A model generated the notes under the pieces. That model made no database searches. It had not been told where the DNA came from and saw only the letters and a program-made list of their open reading frames with translations. A program made the translations under genes and the position numbers. DNA of 64,000 nucleotides from Pleodorina starrii (taxonomy: Eukaryota > Chlorophyta > Chlorophyceae > Chlamydomonadales > Volvocaceae): contig BRXU01000029.1 of assembly GCA_030267565.1 (NCBI GenBank), positions 789,001-853,000 of the forward strand, written 5' to 3'. Positions 42,001-59,700 of the stretch are shown in pieces (within the stretch, counting starts at the first letter, position 1; every line of letters begins with the position of its first letter).

Positions 42001-42730
42001 ACCGGGTGGGGAAACCCGCTGCTGAGGCCGCCGCCGTCGCCTCCATAACGTGCGCCAGGGCCTGGGCGGTTTGGCGGCTGAGGGCGTGCAGGGTTTGCAT
42101 GCGCAACAGCTTGCGCGCAAAGCCGTGCATCAGTGGCAGGCCTTGGAACGGCGCCGCCGTCACGCCAGCCTCGGTCGCCGCGCAGGGCAATCGCCTGAGC
42201 ACCTCCATGCCCAGGGTACATGCAATATGCAAGCACCTGAGCTCGACAAACTGCTCGACATCAGCGCTGAAAAACCGGTCCACGGGCACACGGGCCGCAG
42301 CCGCTGTGGCGTGCAGCAGCGACTGGAGCATGGCGCCATTCGCGGCGATCCGAAGGATGCATTTCGTGCCGGCTGGGCTGCTCAACTGGACCCAGTCCAA
42401 TAAGTCACGTAGCTGCTGATCAACGTCCGCAACCGAGGTCGCGGCGGAGCGGGTAGCCCTGTGGCGGCCGCCTCCTCGGCCGCTTCCTCGGCTGGCGCCG
42501 GCAGCAGCAGCAGCAGCGCATGTCGCGGCCGCCGGCTGAGCGAGCGCCGGAAAGCCCAGATTGCGGACCAGATTTTCCAGACCCGCAGGAAGCTGCAGCA
42601 GCGCTGTCTGAACTCCGATGGAAAGGCCCTCGTCAGCCGCAATAGCTGCTGTTGTTCTGCTCGCGCCTGAAGAAGAAGAAACGCGCGCTCCGCTGCGGCA
42701 CCCCGCAGCGCCACTGCCTTTGCGGCGCAT
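39042..42730 (-). CDS. MYND-type zinc-finger protein
   Basis: Two minus-strand exons, 42730-40957 and 40390-39042, join in phase 1. The donor is TGGG then GTGAGT, and the acceptor is CGCCTGCAG after a pyrimidine-rich stretch. The model gives about 1,040 residues. The long N-terminal part is Ala/Leu-rich and helical-looking with no recognised domain. It is followed by an acidic Ala/Thr/Ser-rich spacer and, near the C-terminus, a complete MYND finger: CX4CX13CX2C, then CX3C and HX3C (ending HKEVC). MYND fingers usually mediate protein-protein contacts; volvocine genomes are known for many MYND proteins of unknown role. The ATG at 42730 is the first in frame. A polyadenylation-type TTACA is at 38762. 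Function beyond the finger is not predictable. Confidence 0.87.
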
Positions 42731-43533
42731 CGGTGACTATCTAACCGTCGGTGGATAGCTCGTGTGAAGGGAGCTACGGAGGCGAAGAGCTGTGCTGGTT
42801 GTGCCGCGCAGTTCTGCCCGCTGCTCGCGTTACGCACGCGGTGATGCGGCTTGGCGCACAGCAGGGCAGCACAGGGACAGCCGTAACCGCCTCCTGAGAT
42901 GAGCTCTGTCTGACGGGAAGACCGTCCGAGGCTGTGACTTTGTATCGGCTGTCAGCTGTCAGGAATTAAAACGATTCACGTGACTAGGTCTACGGTACTG
43001 ATCACAATTTATTGTTTAGGACCTGGCGAAGTGTCAAGAAAACTCGAAAGGGCCCCTCGCAAATATTTAAAGCTTCAAAAAGGACTGACAACGAACCTCA
43101 CAAACGTTTCGGCAAACTTTAATCAACCCATTCGCACAATCGGCCTCTTTGCATCCCACCAACTCTTACCCAGCGCGCTCGGCCTACAGTTACGGCACAA
43201 GTAGTTCGTAGTTTGTCGTGTAGTTTGAGCGGCCACGTAAATGTGTGGCCGTTGCTAAGACCAATGCGTTGCGCCAAATCGTTGTGGACTGCAAGGAAGA
43301 ATGTTACATGACATTGCCAGTATGCCGGGAAAAGCGTTCAGAATCCAAGATCGAGAGCCGCCCTGATCGAGAGTTATGCCGATGCATGCTGGCCTGCGCT
43401 GGCTGTCTGTTCCCGCGCAGCGCTGGTGCAACCCGTGCGCACACACAAGTAGTTCACCCCGCCTGGTCCCAAGGGGCAAAGGCGGGATGAGAACGGAGGC
43501 CCTTCCGGTGGTGGTGTGGATGCGTTGCCGCTG
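42731..43533. other. Intergenic: MYND promoter side and GTPase 3' flank
   Basis: The stretch 42960-43260 is AT-richer than its surroundings and lies upstream of the minus-strand MYND gene. TTACA at 43304-43308 is a candidate minus-strand polyadenylation signal for the GTPase gene ending at 44175. No coding sequence supported. Confidence 0.4.
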
Positions 43534-43835
43534 CCTCCACGCCTCAAGCATCACGCGCAGCCGCCGCCGCGTTCCAGTCCATGTCCATGCCCCGCCCTGC
43601 CCATGGCCTCACGGCTCCTGCTACCCATATGCCGTACGCCTGTAACCGCCAGAAATGTGAGCGCCACACATCCCGCTATCTTCTTATTATGTACGGTAAT
43701 GCAAAACAAAAACAAAGCGAATGACGCTTAAGAGCCTTTGCGGCAGCTGCAGCCGCTGCTGGCTCTCGGCTGCTTGCCTGCATCAGCGCCAGTGGGCTAC
43801 CCCGCCACATTGCTCTACACCGGCGCAGCAGCTCT

Positions 43836-43866
<31 letters not shown>

Positions 43867-44165
43867 GCGCTGGCGCTCCTGCTCCTCCCGCTCTGCGGCT
43901 AACACCCTTCCCTTCCTCCCACTTCCGTCCCGTCGCGCGTCTGCTCCGCTCCTTTCCATGCCCCCCCCCCTCGCCGCCGCCTGCCCGCCTCACGCCGCCG
44001 CCGCATTCCAATCACCTCTGCCTCCACGCCTCGAGCATCACACCGCCGCCGCCGCATTCCAGTCCATGTCCCGCCCTGCCCTGCCCCTGGCCTCCCGCCT
44101 CATGCGCCGCCGCCGCTGCGTTCGTGTCCGTGCCCCGTCCTGCCCTGCCCATGGCCTCACGGCCT
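43534..44165. repeat. Locally repeated CCTCCACGCCTC…CATTCCAGTCCATG segment
   Basis: Segments starting CCTCCACGCCTC at 43534 and 44022 share about 75 bp (…CGCATTCCAGTCCATGTCC … CCCTGCCC). A third, shorter relative lies at about 44110-44165. They bracket the second copy of the 222-bp dispersed repeat and abut the last GTPase exon. Confidence 0.7.
43619..43837 (+). repeat. Dispersed repeat of about 222 bp, copy 2
   Basis: This is the partner of 37985-38209, in the same orientation. The sequence to its right is a CTG-rich microsatellite, absent from copy 1. The two copies stand on either side of the MYND gene. Confidence 0.85.
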
Positions 44166-44174
44166 CCACGCCTC

Positions 44175-47100
44175 TCACGCCGCGCTGCCCACCGGCTCTG
44201 GCTGCTGCTGCTGCTGCTGCTCCACCAGGCACGACTTGAACGCCTCCTCGAAGTCCGCCCTCTCCAGGTACTTGCCAATGAAGACCATCTTGCAGCAGCG
44301 CTTCTCGCCCGGCAGCCACTGGCGGTCGGGGATGCCCTCAAACACCTGGTGCACACCCTGAGGGAGGGAGGAGGAGAGAGGGGTCAGGGGGAGGGAGGGG
44401 GAGGGGAGAGCGAGGAGGGGGAGGGATGATCCACGTATAGGCCGGGGCCCGTGAAGGGTAACGGGGAGAGGCGAGAGGGCGGGGCAATGCGCGAGACTCC
44501 AGCGGGCCGCGGATACCCTCAAATAGTCCCCCCGTGGTGCGCGGTGCCACCGAGCGAAGGTGCGCAGTTTGCCCACAACCCCTCCCTCCCTTGAAGCCCC
44601 TCCAAATAGGTCCCTTAAGAACCCTCTCAACCTTTCCCCCCTCCTTCCTCCTCCCCCCGTATGATGATGCGACCTGCCTGGTACACGAATCGGTACTCGG
44701 ATCCGGCAATGGCCAGGATGCCCTTCATGCGGTAAATGTCCTCCGCACGGGACTCAAGCAGGAAGCCGAGCGAGTAGTTGACCTGGCGTGGTTTCGGAGA
44801 CGGATGGAGAGGGTGGGGGGTAGGGTAAGCAACAGGAGGGTGGTGGTAGTCGGGGATGGTGAAGAAAGATCCTCTACAGCCCCCTCACTCTCCCCCCCTT
44901 CCCGCCCACCCGTCTCCACTCCTCCGCTAGCTGCGCTACCTCCTGGACTGCCCCACCCGGCCGGCCCCGCCCCTCGCCAACGTCCATCTGCCACCGCCCC
45001 TCGCCAACATCGCCCATGTCGCCCATGCCCCCCCCCGCACCTTGTCAATGTCCATCTCCCCATCGAACTGGAAACTGACGGAGGACACCCGGTCGTCGTG
45101 GACGGGATGCGCCTGCTGAGCCGCCTCAGCGCCGTGGCCGTGCGAGTGGGCGTGTGCGTGGTCGTGCTTGTGGCTCTCGTGACCGCAATCGGCACCGCTG
45201 CAGTCGTGGCCGTGCTCGTGCTCGTGCTCGTGGTGGTGGTGGTGGTGGTGGTCGTGTTTGTGGCTCTCGTGGCTGCACCCAGCGCCGCTGCGCGGGGGGA
45301 GGGGGGAAGAACGGGAAAACGTGCAGGTCGGGGGGTTTAGGGTGAAGAGGGAGAGGGAGAGGCGCGCAAACTCCCGTATCGCTTCGCCCGGGCATGGAAC
45401 AATGGAAGGGCCAGCCGGCGAACGGCACGCAACCCAACACCGGTACATACACCTGGAGAAGACAGCGCCTGCCTACCTACCTACCGGTACAAGGCCCAGC
45501 CCTCAGCACTACGAACGGCAACGCAACGGCATCTTAACGGCATTGCAACGGCCTCGTAACGGCATCGTAACGGCATGGCACCGAGGTCCTACCTGCAGTC
45601 GTCGCCGTGGTCGTGCTCGTGCTCGTGATGATGATGGTGGTGGTGGTGGTGGTGGTGGTCGTGGCCGGAAAGCGTCAGGTTGAGCTGGGGGGGGGAGGGT
45701 AGGGAGCACCGTTGCGGCGGGTGCAGCCGCACAGACATATCGGTAGGTGGTTTGGATTGGAAAGGATTGGGTTGAGGCGCGCTGGCTAGGAGAGCGCGCG
45801 CGGGGTGGGTGGGTGCATATGTGTGTGTATGTATGGAGCTGCCGCCCGTTCGGGCCCGGTGCGGACACAGACGGTTCATTCACCCCGGACAGAGCTTCAA
45901 GGCGGGCGTTACAAAACAATGTCAATACCAGTAATGTGTGCTGCTGTCTTCGTAATCGTCCGGTCAATCTGGGCTTCAAAGAAGGGTGGCGATACACGAT
46001 ACACAAGATTTGTTGGCGACAGGCGATGTCGATGACCCATGGGTCGGCATTGTGGCCATATGGGTCGACAGCTCAACACCCTCTGGCCACCCGCTTTCCG
46101 ACGCCCTTTCGGAGAGCGCTTCCGGCGACACGCCCTTCCGATACGCTTCCATCCACGCGCGCTGCTCCACTGGTCCGACCCACGGGTCAGCGGCACCACA
46201 GTGCGTGGCAGGTGGCAACCCCCGCGAAAGATCGCGCGGCCGCCGCCGCACCCAGTGGCCGATCCGACCTGTTATACGCTCCCCTTCCCCCTCCTCCCGA
46301 TCCCCGACAGCCAACCGATCCCCTTCGCAAAGGAGCCATTGTCAGTCCAGGAAACCAGGGTACTGTTCCCACTTGCGTCTCCCCGCTTTTGTGTCTTGAG
46401 GAACAAGCGAGACAAGTACGTCAGCCCCCCACCCCACCCACCCTTTTTCACCGCCTCCTGGGTCGTCAGGTCCCCTCCAGCCCTTCCCCAGCCTCCTCCA
46501 TTCCCCCCCTCCCCCCTCCCCACCTCCTTCTCCACATTGGCTAGATCGTAGCCACCCACTCCCAGCACATAGTCGATGTCGACCTGCATGTCGAGACACG
46601 GGTACGGACAATGGATGTCGTACAATGGCGCGAACAAGTATGACGCATGGGTCCACGTACCACGCCCCACAATGCCCCACGTACCACGCCCCACAACGCA
46701 GGCGCCACGCAGCGCCACGCAATGTCCCCACAACGCCATGCACCCCAGCGCAACGCAACACGACGCGCCTAGCGCCCACCCCCACACCCGCCCCTCATGC
46801 CCCCGCCTCCGCCCACTCACCCACCCGCCCCTCATGCCCACCTCCCTCATGCCCCCACTCACCTGGCTGCGCTGTGCGGCCTTGAATGGCGCCATGGCGT
46901 TGACCGCTCGCAGCCGAGACTCCAGGGAGGCCAGCTCGGAGGACTGGACCTGTACGACAGAAGGGAGACACACGCACGCTAGGTGCTGACGAGAATGGTA
47001 ACGGTGGTGGTGGTGATGACGTGCGCATGTGTGTCGGGAGCCGCGGTGCGGCGTCAGGCATCAGGCTAGACAAGCCCCAAGGAGGGATTGCAAAACAAAG

Positions 47101-50100
47101 GCAGGGGGCGATGGGGCGATGGGCGGTGGGCGCTGATGCACCTCCTCGCGTGTTAACCCCCTTCCCCCACTCCCTCCCTGCATACGTACCCGGAGTCCCG
47201 GACCACCGCGCCACCCACCATCGTCGAAAGGTCAAGGACTGCACCATCCGCGTATCCGCACCACCCGCGTATCGGTCCGGGCCCTGTCCCGCCCCCGAAT
47301 CGTTCCTTCCCCCCTATCCAGCCGCCCTACCCCCACCTCCCAACCAGCCGTCTCCACCCGCCCGCCCTCCCCCCCCAAGAGCTGATGGCCCCCCTCCCCT
47401 CCCCCCATGTCCCCTCCCCTCCCCTCCCCCCATGTCCCCTCCCCTCCCCTCCCCCCATGTCCCCTCCCCTCCGCTCCCTCACCAGGTCCCCTCCCCCCAT
47501 GTCCCCTCCCCTCCCCTCCCTCACCAGGTCCGTCTTGTTGATGATGACCCGGTCCGCATAGGCCACCTGCTCAATGGCCTCATTCACCTTCTCGGGGTCG
47601 TCCTCCTTGCTGTCCAGGTGGCGACTGAGGGGGGGGGGGGAGGGGGGAGGGGGGGGGGCAGGGAGGGAGGGAGGGGTCAGGGAGTGATACGCTCCCGGGA
47701 GCGGGAGGGAGGGGGGCGAGCAGGTGTATCTCCATCTCCTCTCCATCGCCCTCAGCCGTCACGACCTCCTTCTCATGGCCCCCCACTTCCGTTCTGTACA
47801 GGGCTGCCGCAAAATTGTCCAAGTGCGCGATCCGCACCCCACCACCTCTCCTTCGCCTGCCCCCTCCTCAGCTCCGCTCCCTCGCCCACCCGCCCGTTCC
47901 TCCCGCCCACCCGGCCCGCCCCCCCCATATCGGCACATCGCTCACGTGACGTTCTTTGCATCCACCACCGTCACCACCCCGTCCAGCTTGAAGCGGGAGG
48001 GCAGCTGCGGGTCGGCGTAGAAGGTGGTGATGATGGGCGCGGGGTTGGCCAGGCCTGTGGGTGACATGAGAGGGGGGGGAGGGAGGGCAGGGAGGGGCAC
48101 GGAGGGGCGTGAAGGGGCGGAGAAGGTCAAGGGAGAAGGGAGAAGGTAGGAAGTTGGTATGGATGTCTGGCAGTCCAGGGCGGCGACAAGCTTTATCAAA
48201 AAGGGTTGGGGTTAATATAGCCGTGGGGTATAAACCATTACAAAAAGCAGCTTGCAGGTGGCAGTGTGGTAAGGAAGAAGGTCCCGGGGGGTAGTGGGCA
48301 GTGGGGTGGGGAGATAAAGTCGCAACCAGGGGCCACGGGTGCTCACCGGTCGTCTCGATGATGATGTGGTCAAACTTGTCACGGCGGTCGTACTGCCGTA
48401 CGAGTGGGTGCGGAGAAGGGTGGGAGCGCAAGGGGAGGAGTGAGCGGGGGTGGGGGGTCAGAGAAACAGGAAAGAGGGACTCTAGCGGTGAACGCTGGGT
48501 GGTGATCGCAAGTAGGTCGAGGTGAAGGTGGGCCGAGAAGGAGGTACGGCGCCCTCCAGGTGTGTCCCCCTTCCCACCTGACTGCCCGCCGCGCCCCGCC
48601 CCGTCCCTCTCCCTCCCTCCCGCGATTGCTTTGATTCCCCGCCCCACTGCCCTCCCTCACCCCCGTCCCTGCCTACCTGGCGCCCCTCGGCCCCCCTTGG
48701 CGCCCCTCCCCTTGCCTATACGTGGACAACCCCCCTCACCCTCCCTCCCTCCCGCGCCCCACCATCTTGACCAGCGCCTCGATCAGATCTCCGCGGACCG
48801 TGCAGCAGAGGCAGCCTGCAGCGCAGCAGCGACATCGGGAGGGGAGGGGCAAGGCCAAGGTGAGCACACCACCGCCACCAACCCTACCACCACCCACCAC
48901 CCCAAGCACTGGGCGGCCCAGCTCGAGGTCATTCAGCGCACGGACGGCCGTTTGACCCGCCGCTGACTCTCTCTTCCGGGGGTGGGGTCGTGTGAGCCCC
49001 CCGTGAAGCGGGCGGGGTCGTGTGTAACCACCCCCACCACCCCCACCACAACGATCACCAGGCGGTGACACAGAGCAGCGCAGCGCAGCGGGAAGTCTCC
49101 GCCCGCCTCACCCGTGCTCACGTGTGCGTGATGCTGCACCCGGGAAGTCGCCTTCGACGTCGCCGCAACCATTACATCCACACCCCATTGACGCCTTTCG
49201 CCGGGGTCTTCTTCATACCCCTATTCCCCCCCCCACCACCACCACCTCCCAAACACCCCCACTCCCACCCAGCCCCACCCCCCGCCCCTCCTCACCGTTG
49301 GCCAGTGTGGTCACCGTGTCGCTGCTTCCCTCCACCAGCGCCACCTGGTTGACCACCAGGCTGCTGTCAATGTCGATCTCACCGAACTGGGGGGGGGGGG
49401 AGGGTACGACAGTCAAAACTTAAAGCTGGGTGGGTAATGAAAACGAAACCGCAGGCGAGGAGGGGGGATGGGGAAGGGGTGACGGAACTCAGGCGGGGTT
49501 GGCGTGGCCCCTTACGGGGATGGAGTGAGCTGGAGGGGAGTTGATTGAGAGTGGGGCCGGGTGAGTACCCACGTAGGGGCCGCATCCCATGCCGACAGGA
49601 GGGTTGTGAAAATGAAATGCCGAGAGGGTTGGCAGCGCTATGCTGCTTCTGTCGTGCCGTGCGGTGCCCTTTGCTGTTGTTGCAGTTGTTGTTGCGGTCC
49701 TCCGGAAAGTAGAGCCAGCGGGCCAGATGGCCGTGTGTTGCCCTGCCCTTGCTGTCGCCCTCCCTGCTGCCACCACCACCGTACTGTACTGCCACCGCCG
49801 TACTGTACTGCCACCGCCGTACTGCTGCTGGTGCTGCTGCTGCTGGCAATTCCTGTCTCCTGCTTCCAACAACGACCCAGATCGCGGTTGCGTTCGTTCC
49901 GACCCACCTCGTTTTCGATGATGGCGATCCGCTTGCCGTGCTCCTTGGAGGACAGGATGTGGTTCAGCAGGGTGGTCTTGCCGCTGCCCAGGAAGCCGGT
50001 GATCACCTGAGGGGGCAAGAGGGATGGATGGATGGAGGGAGGGAGGGGTTATCCACGTGTAGGCCGGGGGTTGAATCCACGTGGAGGCCGAGGGGGAGTT

Positions 50101-50905
50101 GGCGAGAGAGGAAGAGGCAACCCGAATACGGGGGCCGGGGCCTAAGGACCGAGGACCTTAGAGCTCTGGCGAGTTAAGCCCCTCGCGCACTTCTGTGTGC
50201 AGGGCTACCTGTTCGGCTGGGGTGCGGGGATGGGCCTTATGTGAGGTCTCCGTGCCGCTGCCCCGATCTGGCCGCCGTCAATCCCGCTGTCGTACCCGCC
50301 CTCGCTGTCGTACCCAGCCCACTCCGCTCTTGCCCGCTCTGCGCTCAAGCCATACCGCCTTCGTCCCGATGCGTATCACACATTTTATGGTGTTGCGTTG
50401 GAAAGCTGAAACACTACGATCTGCAGTGCGATGTGCACCAAGGGGAAAGGGAAGCCACCACCCGCTGCCGTCCGCCGCCACCCGCTGGCGTGACTAGTTG
50501 GCTGGCCCTAGTCTGGACGACGGAATCCGCATCACCCGCGCCTTTGAGCTTTCATTTGACGTATCGCCACCGGCCACACGAAAGATAGCGCAGCCTTGGA
50601 CGGCATGCCGCATTCTCCCCAACGCCACGCACCGTGACAGGGACGAGATTGTCCTTGGCCGCCTCCGCCGGCTCAGCTGCTGCCGCGCGCGTGGAGATGT
50701 TTCGCAGCTCCTGCCGACGGAATGAAGGAGCTGCCGCCAGGACCTCGCCGCGAGCTGCCCGGGGGCGCACCACGTCGGCCATCGGAGCCGACCGTGGCAC
50801 GGCGCGGTGATACTGGGCCCGCCGACATGCCGTAAGAGCGACCTGCTGCTGCTTGGCGGCAGTCCGACAGCACAGGTTGCCAGCCCGAAGAGCGGAGCTG
50901 TGCAT
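44175..50905 (-). CDS. COG0523/CobW-type metallochaperone GTPase (ZNG1-like), organelle-targeted
   Basis: Thirteen exons on the minus strand: 50905-50633, 50006-49908, 49386-49296, 48815-48763, 48392-48347, 48054-47946, 47624-47525, 46949-46863, 46583-46524, 45684-45593, 45287-45041, 44782-44678 and 44357-44175. All phases agree and give 514 residues. The first 85 or so residues are Arg/Ala/Ser-rich with few acids, like a chloroplast or mitochondrial transit peptide. Then come Walker A (GFLGSGKTT), ENEFGEIDID, the metal-binding GCLCC motif, [14 protein letters not shown] and NKTDL, two His-rich segments, and a CobW C-terminal domain. The family couples GTP hydrolysis to zinc or cobalt delivery; the His tracts suggest zinc. 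Intron 12 has a GC donor. The gene is divergent from the SBP gene at 51507. Confidence 0.95.
45060..45684 (-). other. His-rich metal-binding segments of the GTPase, split over two exons
   Basis: Exon 45684-45593 encodes eleven consecutive His followed by [10 protein letters not shown]. Exon 45287-45041 encodes SHESHKHDH, a second His run, [15 protein letters not shown] and a further [10 protein letters not shown]. They lie between the GTPase core and the C-terminal domain. On DNA they appear as GTG/GTC microsatellites on the plus strand. Confidence 0.9.
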
Positions 50906-51506
50906 GGTGACTTTGTGTGTTGGAGGTATTCAATGGAGCCTGTGAATTGTGCGTATGGCTGAAGAGCTGTATACAAGAGGATTTGTTTTTTAAACCAAAG
51001 TCAACTGCCAGGAGGGAAGTGAGCCGGATGCGTATACTGTTGCCTCTACGACAATTGTGGCCCGAGAACGTACTCCACGATGAAACGCGTCACTCTTGCC
51101 CTAGACGTCAACTGTATTCCTTCACAACACATGTCACAGGTTCCAATCACATTACTGAAGTCTAAAAAAGCAAAACTTTATGCAAAAGGAGCTTTGTCGT
51201 CCCAACCTCGTGGTCAGAGTGGTCCTCGGCTTCCGAACAACGGGTCCAGGACGTTGTCGCTGGACATAGTTGCTTTGAGGGTCGTGTTCTTAGCGCGCTG
51301 GGTGTACATATCAGCTTCAGCAACCCAGCACCGCGTAGAGCAGTACAGGCCCGCTTGGGGCCCCAGTTGCTGCCCCGACCGTCGTTACCGCTCGTCGACA
51401 CAGTCCACATCACGTTTGGTCGCTCAGGGCGCCTGAGAGCGCTGCTCTCGGGGTCGACACGGGACGAGCTTGTGACGACCTCGTCCCAAGCGTTGTCACG
51501 AGCTGG
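50906..51506. promoter_or_regulatory. Shared divergent promoter region (GTPase gene / SBP gene)
   Basis: About 600 bp separate the start codons of the two divergent genes. GTAC, the core recognised by SBP domains, occurs near 51068, 51305 and 51340. That is about the number expected by chance, so it is only suggestive. No TATA box is obvious. Confidence 0.45.
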
Positions 51507-56739
<5,233 letters not shown>

Positions 56740-59700
56740 GGCAGCGGCGGGGGGGGGGGGGAACGGCAGGGGGGGGCGCAGCAGCTGCTGCAGCATTAGC
56801 AGCAGCAGGGCCAGCTGGTGGGGTCTGCAGCAGCTTCGGTGTTGGGGCGCGCTGCAGCGCCCCCGCTGGAGCCGGAGCCGGGGGAGGCAGTGCCGGGTGC
56901 ACCGAGGCGGCAGCTGCACACCCCCCGGGGGTGGCGGCAGGGGAGAGCGTTGCGCTGACCAGGCTGCCGGCATCCTGTAGTCGGAAGGAGGCGTCTGGTG
57001 GAGGTGCGTTCCCGGGGCCCGAGTGGGGAAGCGTGCTGCAGCAGCAGCGCGGCGGCGGCACAACGACAGCAGTCCGCAGCACAGCGACAGCGGCGGTTGT
57101 GGTGGGGACGACTGTGCATTGGGTGAGTGGGGTGCGCCCTGCCTGCCGGTGGGGAAAGGGCGAGGGGGAGGGCGTCGTAGGGCGGGAAAGGCGGAGAGAC
57201 GGCGGAGGAGTGCGGCTGGAGGCGGAGAGACGGCGGAGGAGTGCTGCTGTGCCGACCCCCTTGGCGGGTGTGTGGCGGTGGCCGGGGGAGAGCGCGGGGC
57301 TGCATCTGCTCCCCTCCTCCCGCCATGCCGCTGGCAGCCCCGCTCCCCCGGCCAGTGCCATACACCCGCCGAGGCGTATGGCGGGAGGGGAGCCGATGTC
57401 CCCGGGGGCTGCAGGGCAGGCGTGTTGTACCATGATGAAGTAGAGGGCTCGACACGGGGAGGGGGCCACCAGGACATTACTGCGGGTGTCCAGCATTGGT
57501 TTTTGCGGCGTGGTTGAGGCGTGAGCGGGGGTCAGGAATGAGCACGAGAACCGGCGTCGGATTGACGAACGGACGGACAGACGGACGGACGGGGTGAAGG
57601 GCGGTTTTGAAACAAGGAAGCGCAGCACGCAGGGTCGGATCTCGGATGGGAGGAGAAGGGAGAGGAGGCTCCGCTGCTCGTCCATGGCTGGTGCTGCGTG
57701 GCGCGGCGTGGCGTAGGATCATTGCGCGGAAATGTCTCGGGAGGGGAGGACGTCTCCGTCAGTCCGCGGCGACCCCTTGCATGAAGCACTTCGGGAACCA
57801 AAACAAAACGAAGACGGAATAACGTGGATTGGGTCGGGACCAGCGAACGAGGAGGGCTGCATGGACTCGTTTGGGTCCGGGGAGGGGGGGTTATCCACGT
57901 CTAGGCCGGAGCCCGTAAACCGGGGTTATCCACGTATAGGCCGGAGTCCGTAAACCGGGGGGGGGGTTGAGGTACCAGTGGGCACACGAGGCACACGAGT
58001 CGCTGGAGGATAGGGGCGGTGCGGCCGTGCGGTCACGTCCCTGGTGGGCCCTCGTGTAGGGGGGAGGGCGGGAGGTTTTCCGGCGGTGTGCGTATCGCGT
58101 TCCTTTTGACGAATTGTCAGTTTATCTCGGATGTGTGCGCGCCCTAGGCGCCATGGCTTTTCATAACAATGCAAGAGTTCGGGGATAACTGCTGGAATTT
58201 GGCACCTTTTTTGACGCACGACGGTACGAATGCCGTATGAATGCCGTATGCGCCGCGCAAACGACGTACAGATCAGGGGAGTCCATCTCTGAGGCGGGAT
58301 ATGGGGCGCGCGGGGGAGCGGCGCCGCGCCTCCCCTCCCCTCCCGAGGAAGACACCACCAGTGCTCGTCGCTGGTTGCTGAGGATGGTTGCTGCGTAGGA
58401 TTGGAGGGAGGAGATGGGGCGGGCGGCTGCGGATGGTGGCCGAGGGGATGGGAGTGCGGCCGCAACCCTCCCCTCAGGAGGCCGGATGTGGGCGATAGGA
58501 CGGGGCGGGTGCGCGTGTCGCGTGTATCATAAGCGATGAAGCGAAGACGTTGTGTTTCTTGGTGGGGTGGTGGGGAGGTGGCACGATGCTGTGGCACAGT
58601 GCGGTGCTCACGTCATTTTGCCCGCTGACGTGAGCTGCGTGCACCGGTGGACGGTTACGGTTGTGGGTTGGGCAACGGACCAATGGTATTGGCTGACTTG
58701 ACAGTTGGTTGACGTGGGCGTTGCTAGGTGCTGCCAACCGACCCCTTTTTGAGCCACACATTTCAGCGGGTGGATGGGCGCATGGTCTTGGCGGGCTACC
58801 ACACCGTAACGAACGGGGGGGCGGGGCGTAGAAAGTAGCGTCGTTTCGGCGCTGCTACACTTTATGGAAAATGCATTGGGGCGGCTGCTGGTGCGCCTAT
58901 GCGCCGCGGTGCGACGTAGCCTAAGATGATCTCCAAACCGTTGTCTCGTGAGGTGAGGTGAGACGAGGTACGTTATGCTACGTTGTGGCGCAAGAGTGTT
59001 CAATTTTATTTGCATTGCATTGAAGACTCCTGGACTGGACTGGGTGGGGGGTTTTCCGCACATCTGCTGGGGATGGCGGGCGGCCAAAGCCACGACACGA
59101 CCGTGTCGTGCATGTACAGGATCTTATCGATCGGGTATATTTCTTTGTAATGTATTGCAATCTCCAGGAGGTTTGCTTCACCGGTGCATTGTCGAAACAG
59201 TAAGGAGCCAGTTCCGCTGTTACACGTGGGAGCCCAGGCCTAGGCAGTAGGAGGAGGAGGGGGACGTGTGTGTGCCGACGGCTTCAGGCGCGCCGCGGGT
59301 CCTCAGCAGTGCAAGGTGCGTCAACCGTCAAGGCGCCCTCCCGCGTAGCCATTCCACGCCGCAAGTCACCACACTCCCCTACCTTCACAGACGCGCACAC
59401 ACACACACATACCGGTAAACGTTACAACACGAAGTTCTAGGCTCCCTTCCATTTGCCCCAAAGAGCGAGCTGAGCTCGTCCTGCCCAACATCATTCCCTG
59501 AAAGGCCGCCACATACAACAAATGCTGCAAGCTGCGGCGCCCTGCCCCGCCCCGCTGCCTCAAAAACACAAGAGCATATAACCGCACCCTGAACCCGCAA
59601 CATGAAAAGAATATACGCTACAAGTGCGCAATGCCTTCGGGCTCTACATACGCAAACAGGCAGGCACCGCCAATGCGGCATTGGCCAAACACAGCAGCTG

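Noticed and set aside
41421..46200. Palindrome GACCCATGGGTC / GACCCACGGGTC at several places (41423, 46035, 46182; also 60864)
   Set aside because: One copy is plain coding sequence in the MYND gene; no consistent flanks or spacing, so no element is supported.
47640..47837. Minus-strand [16 protein letters not shown] frame in the GTPase gene
   Set aside because: It looks protein-like, but the conserved order DAKNV-T-RHLD…EQVAYADR is obtained only by splicing 47946 to 47624, which places it in an intron.
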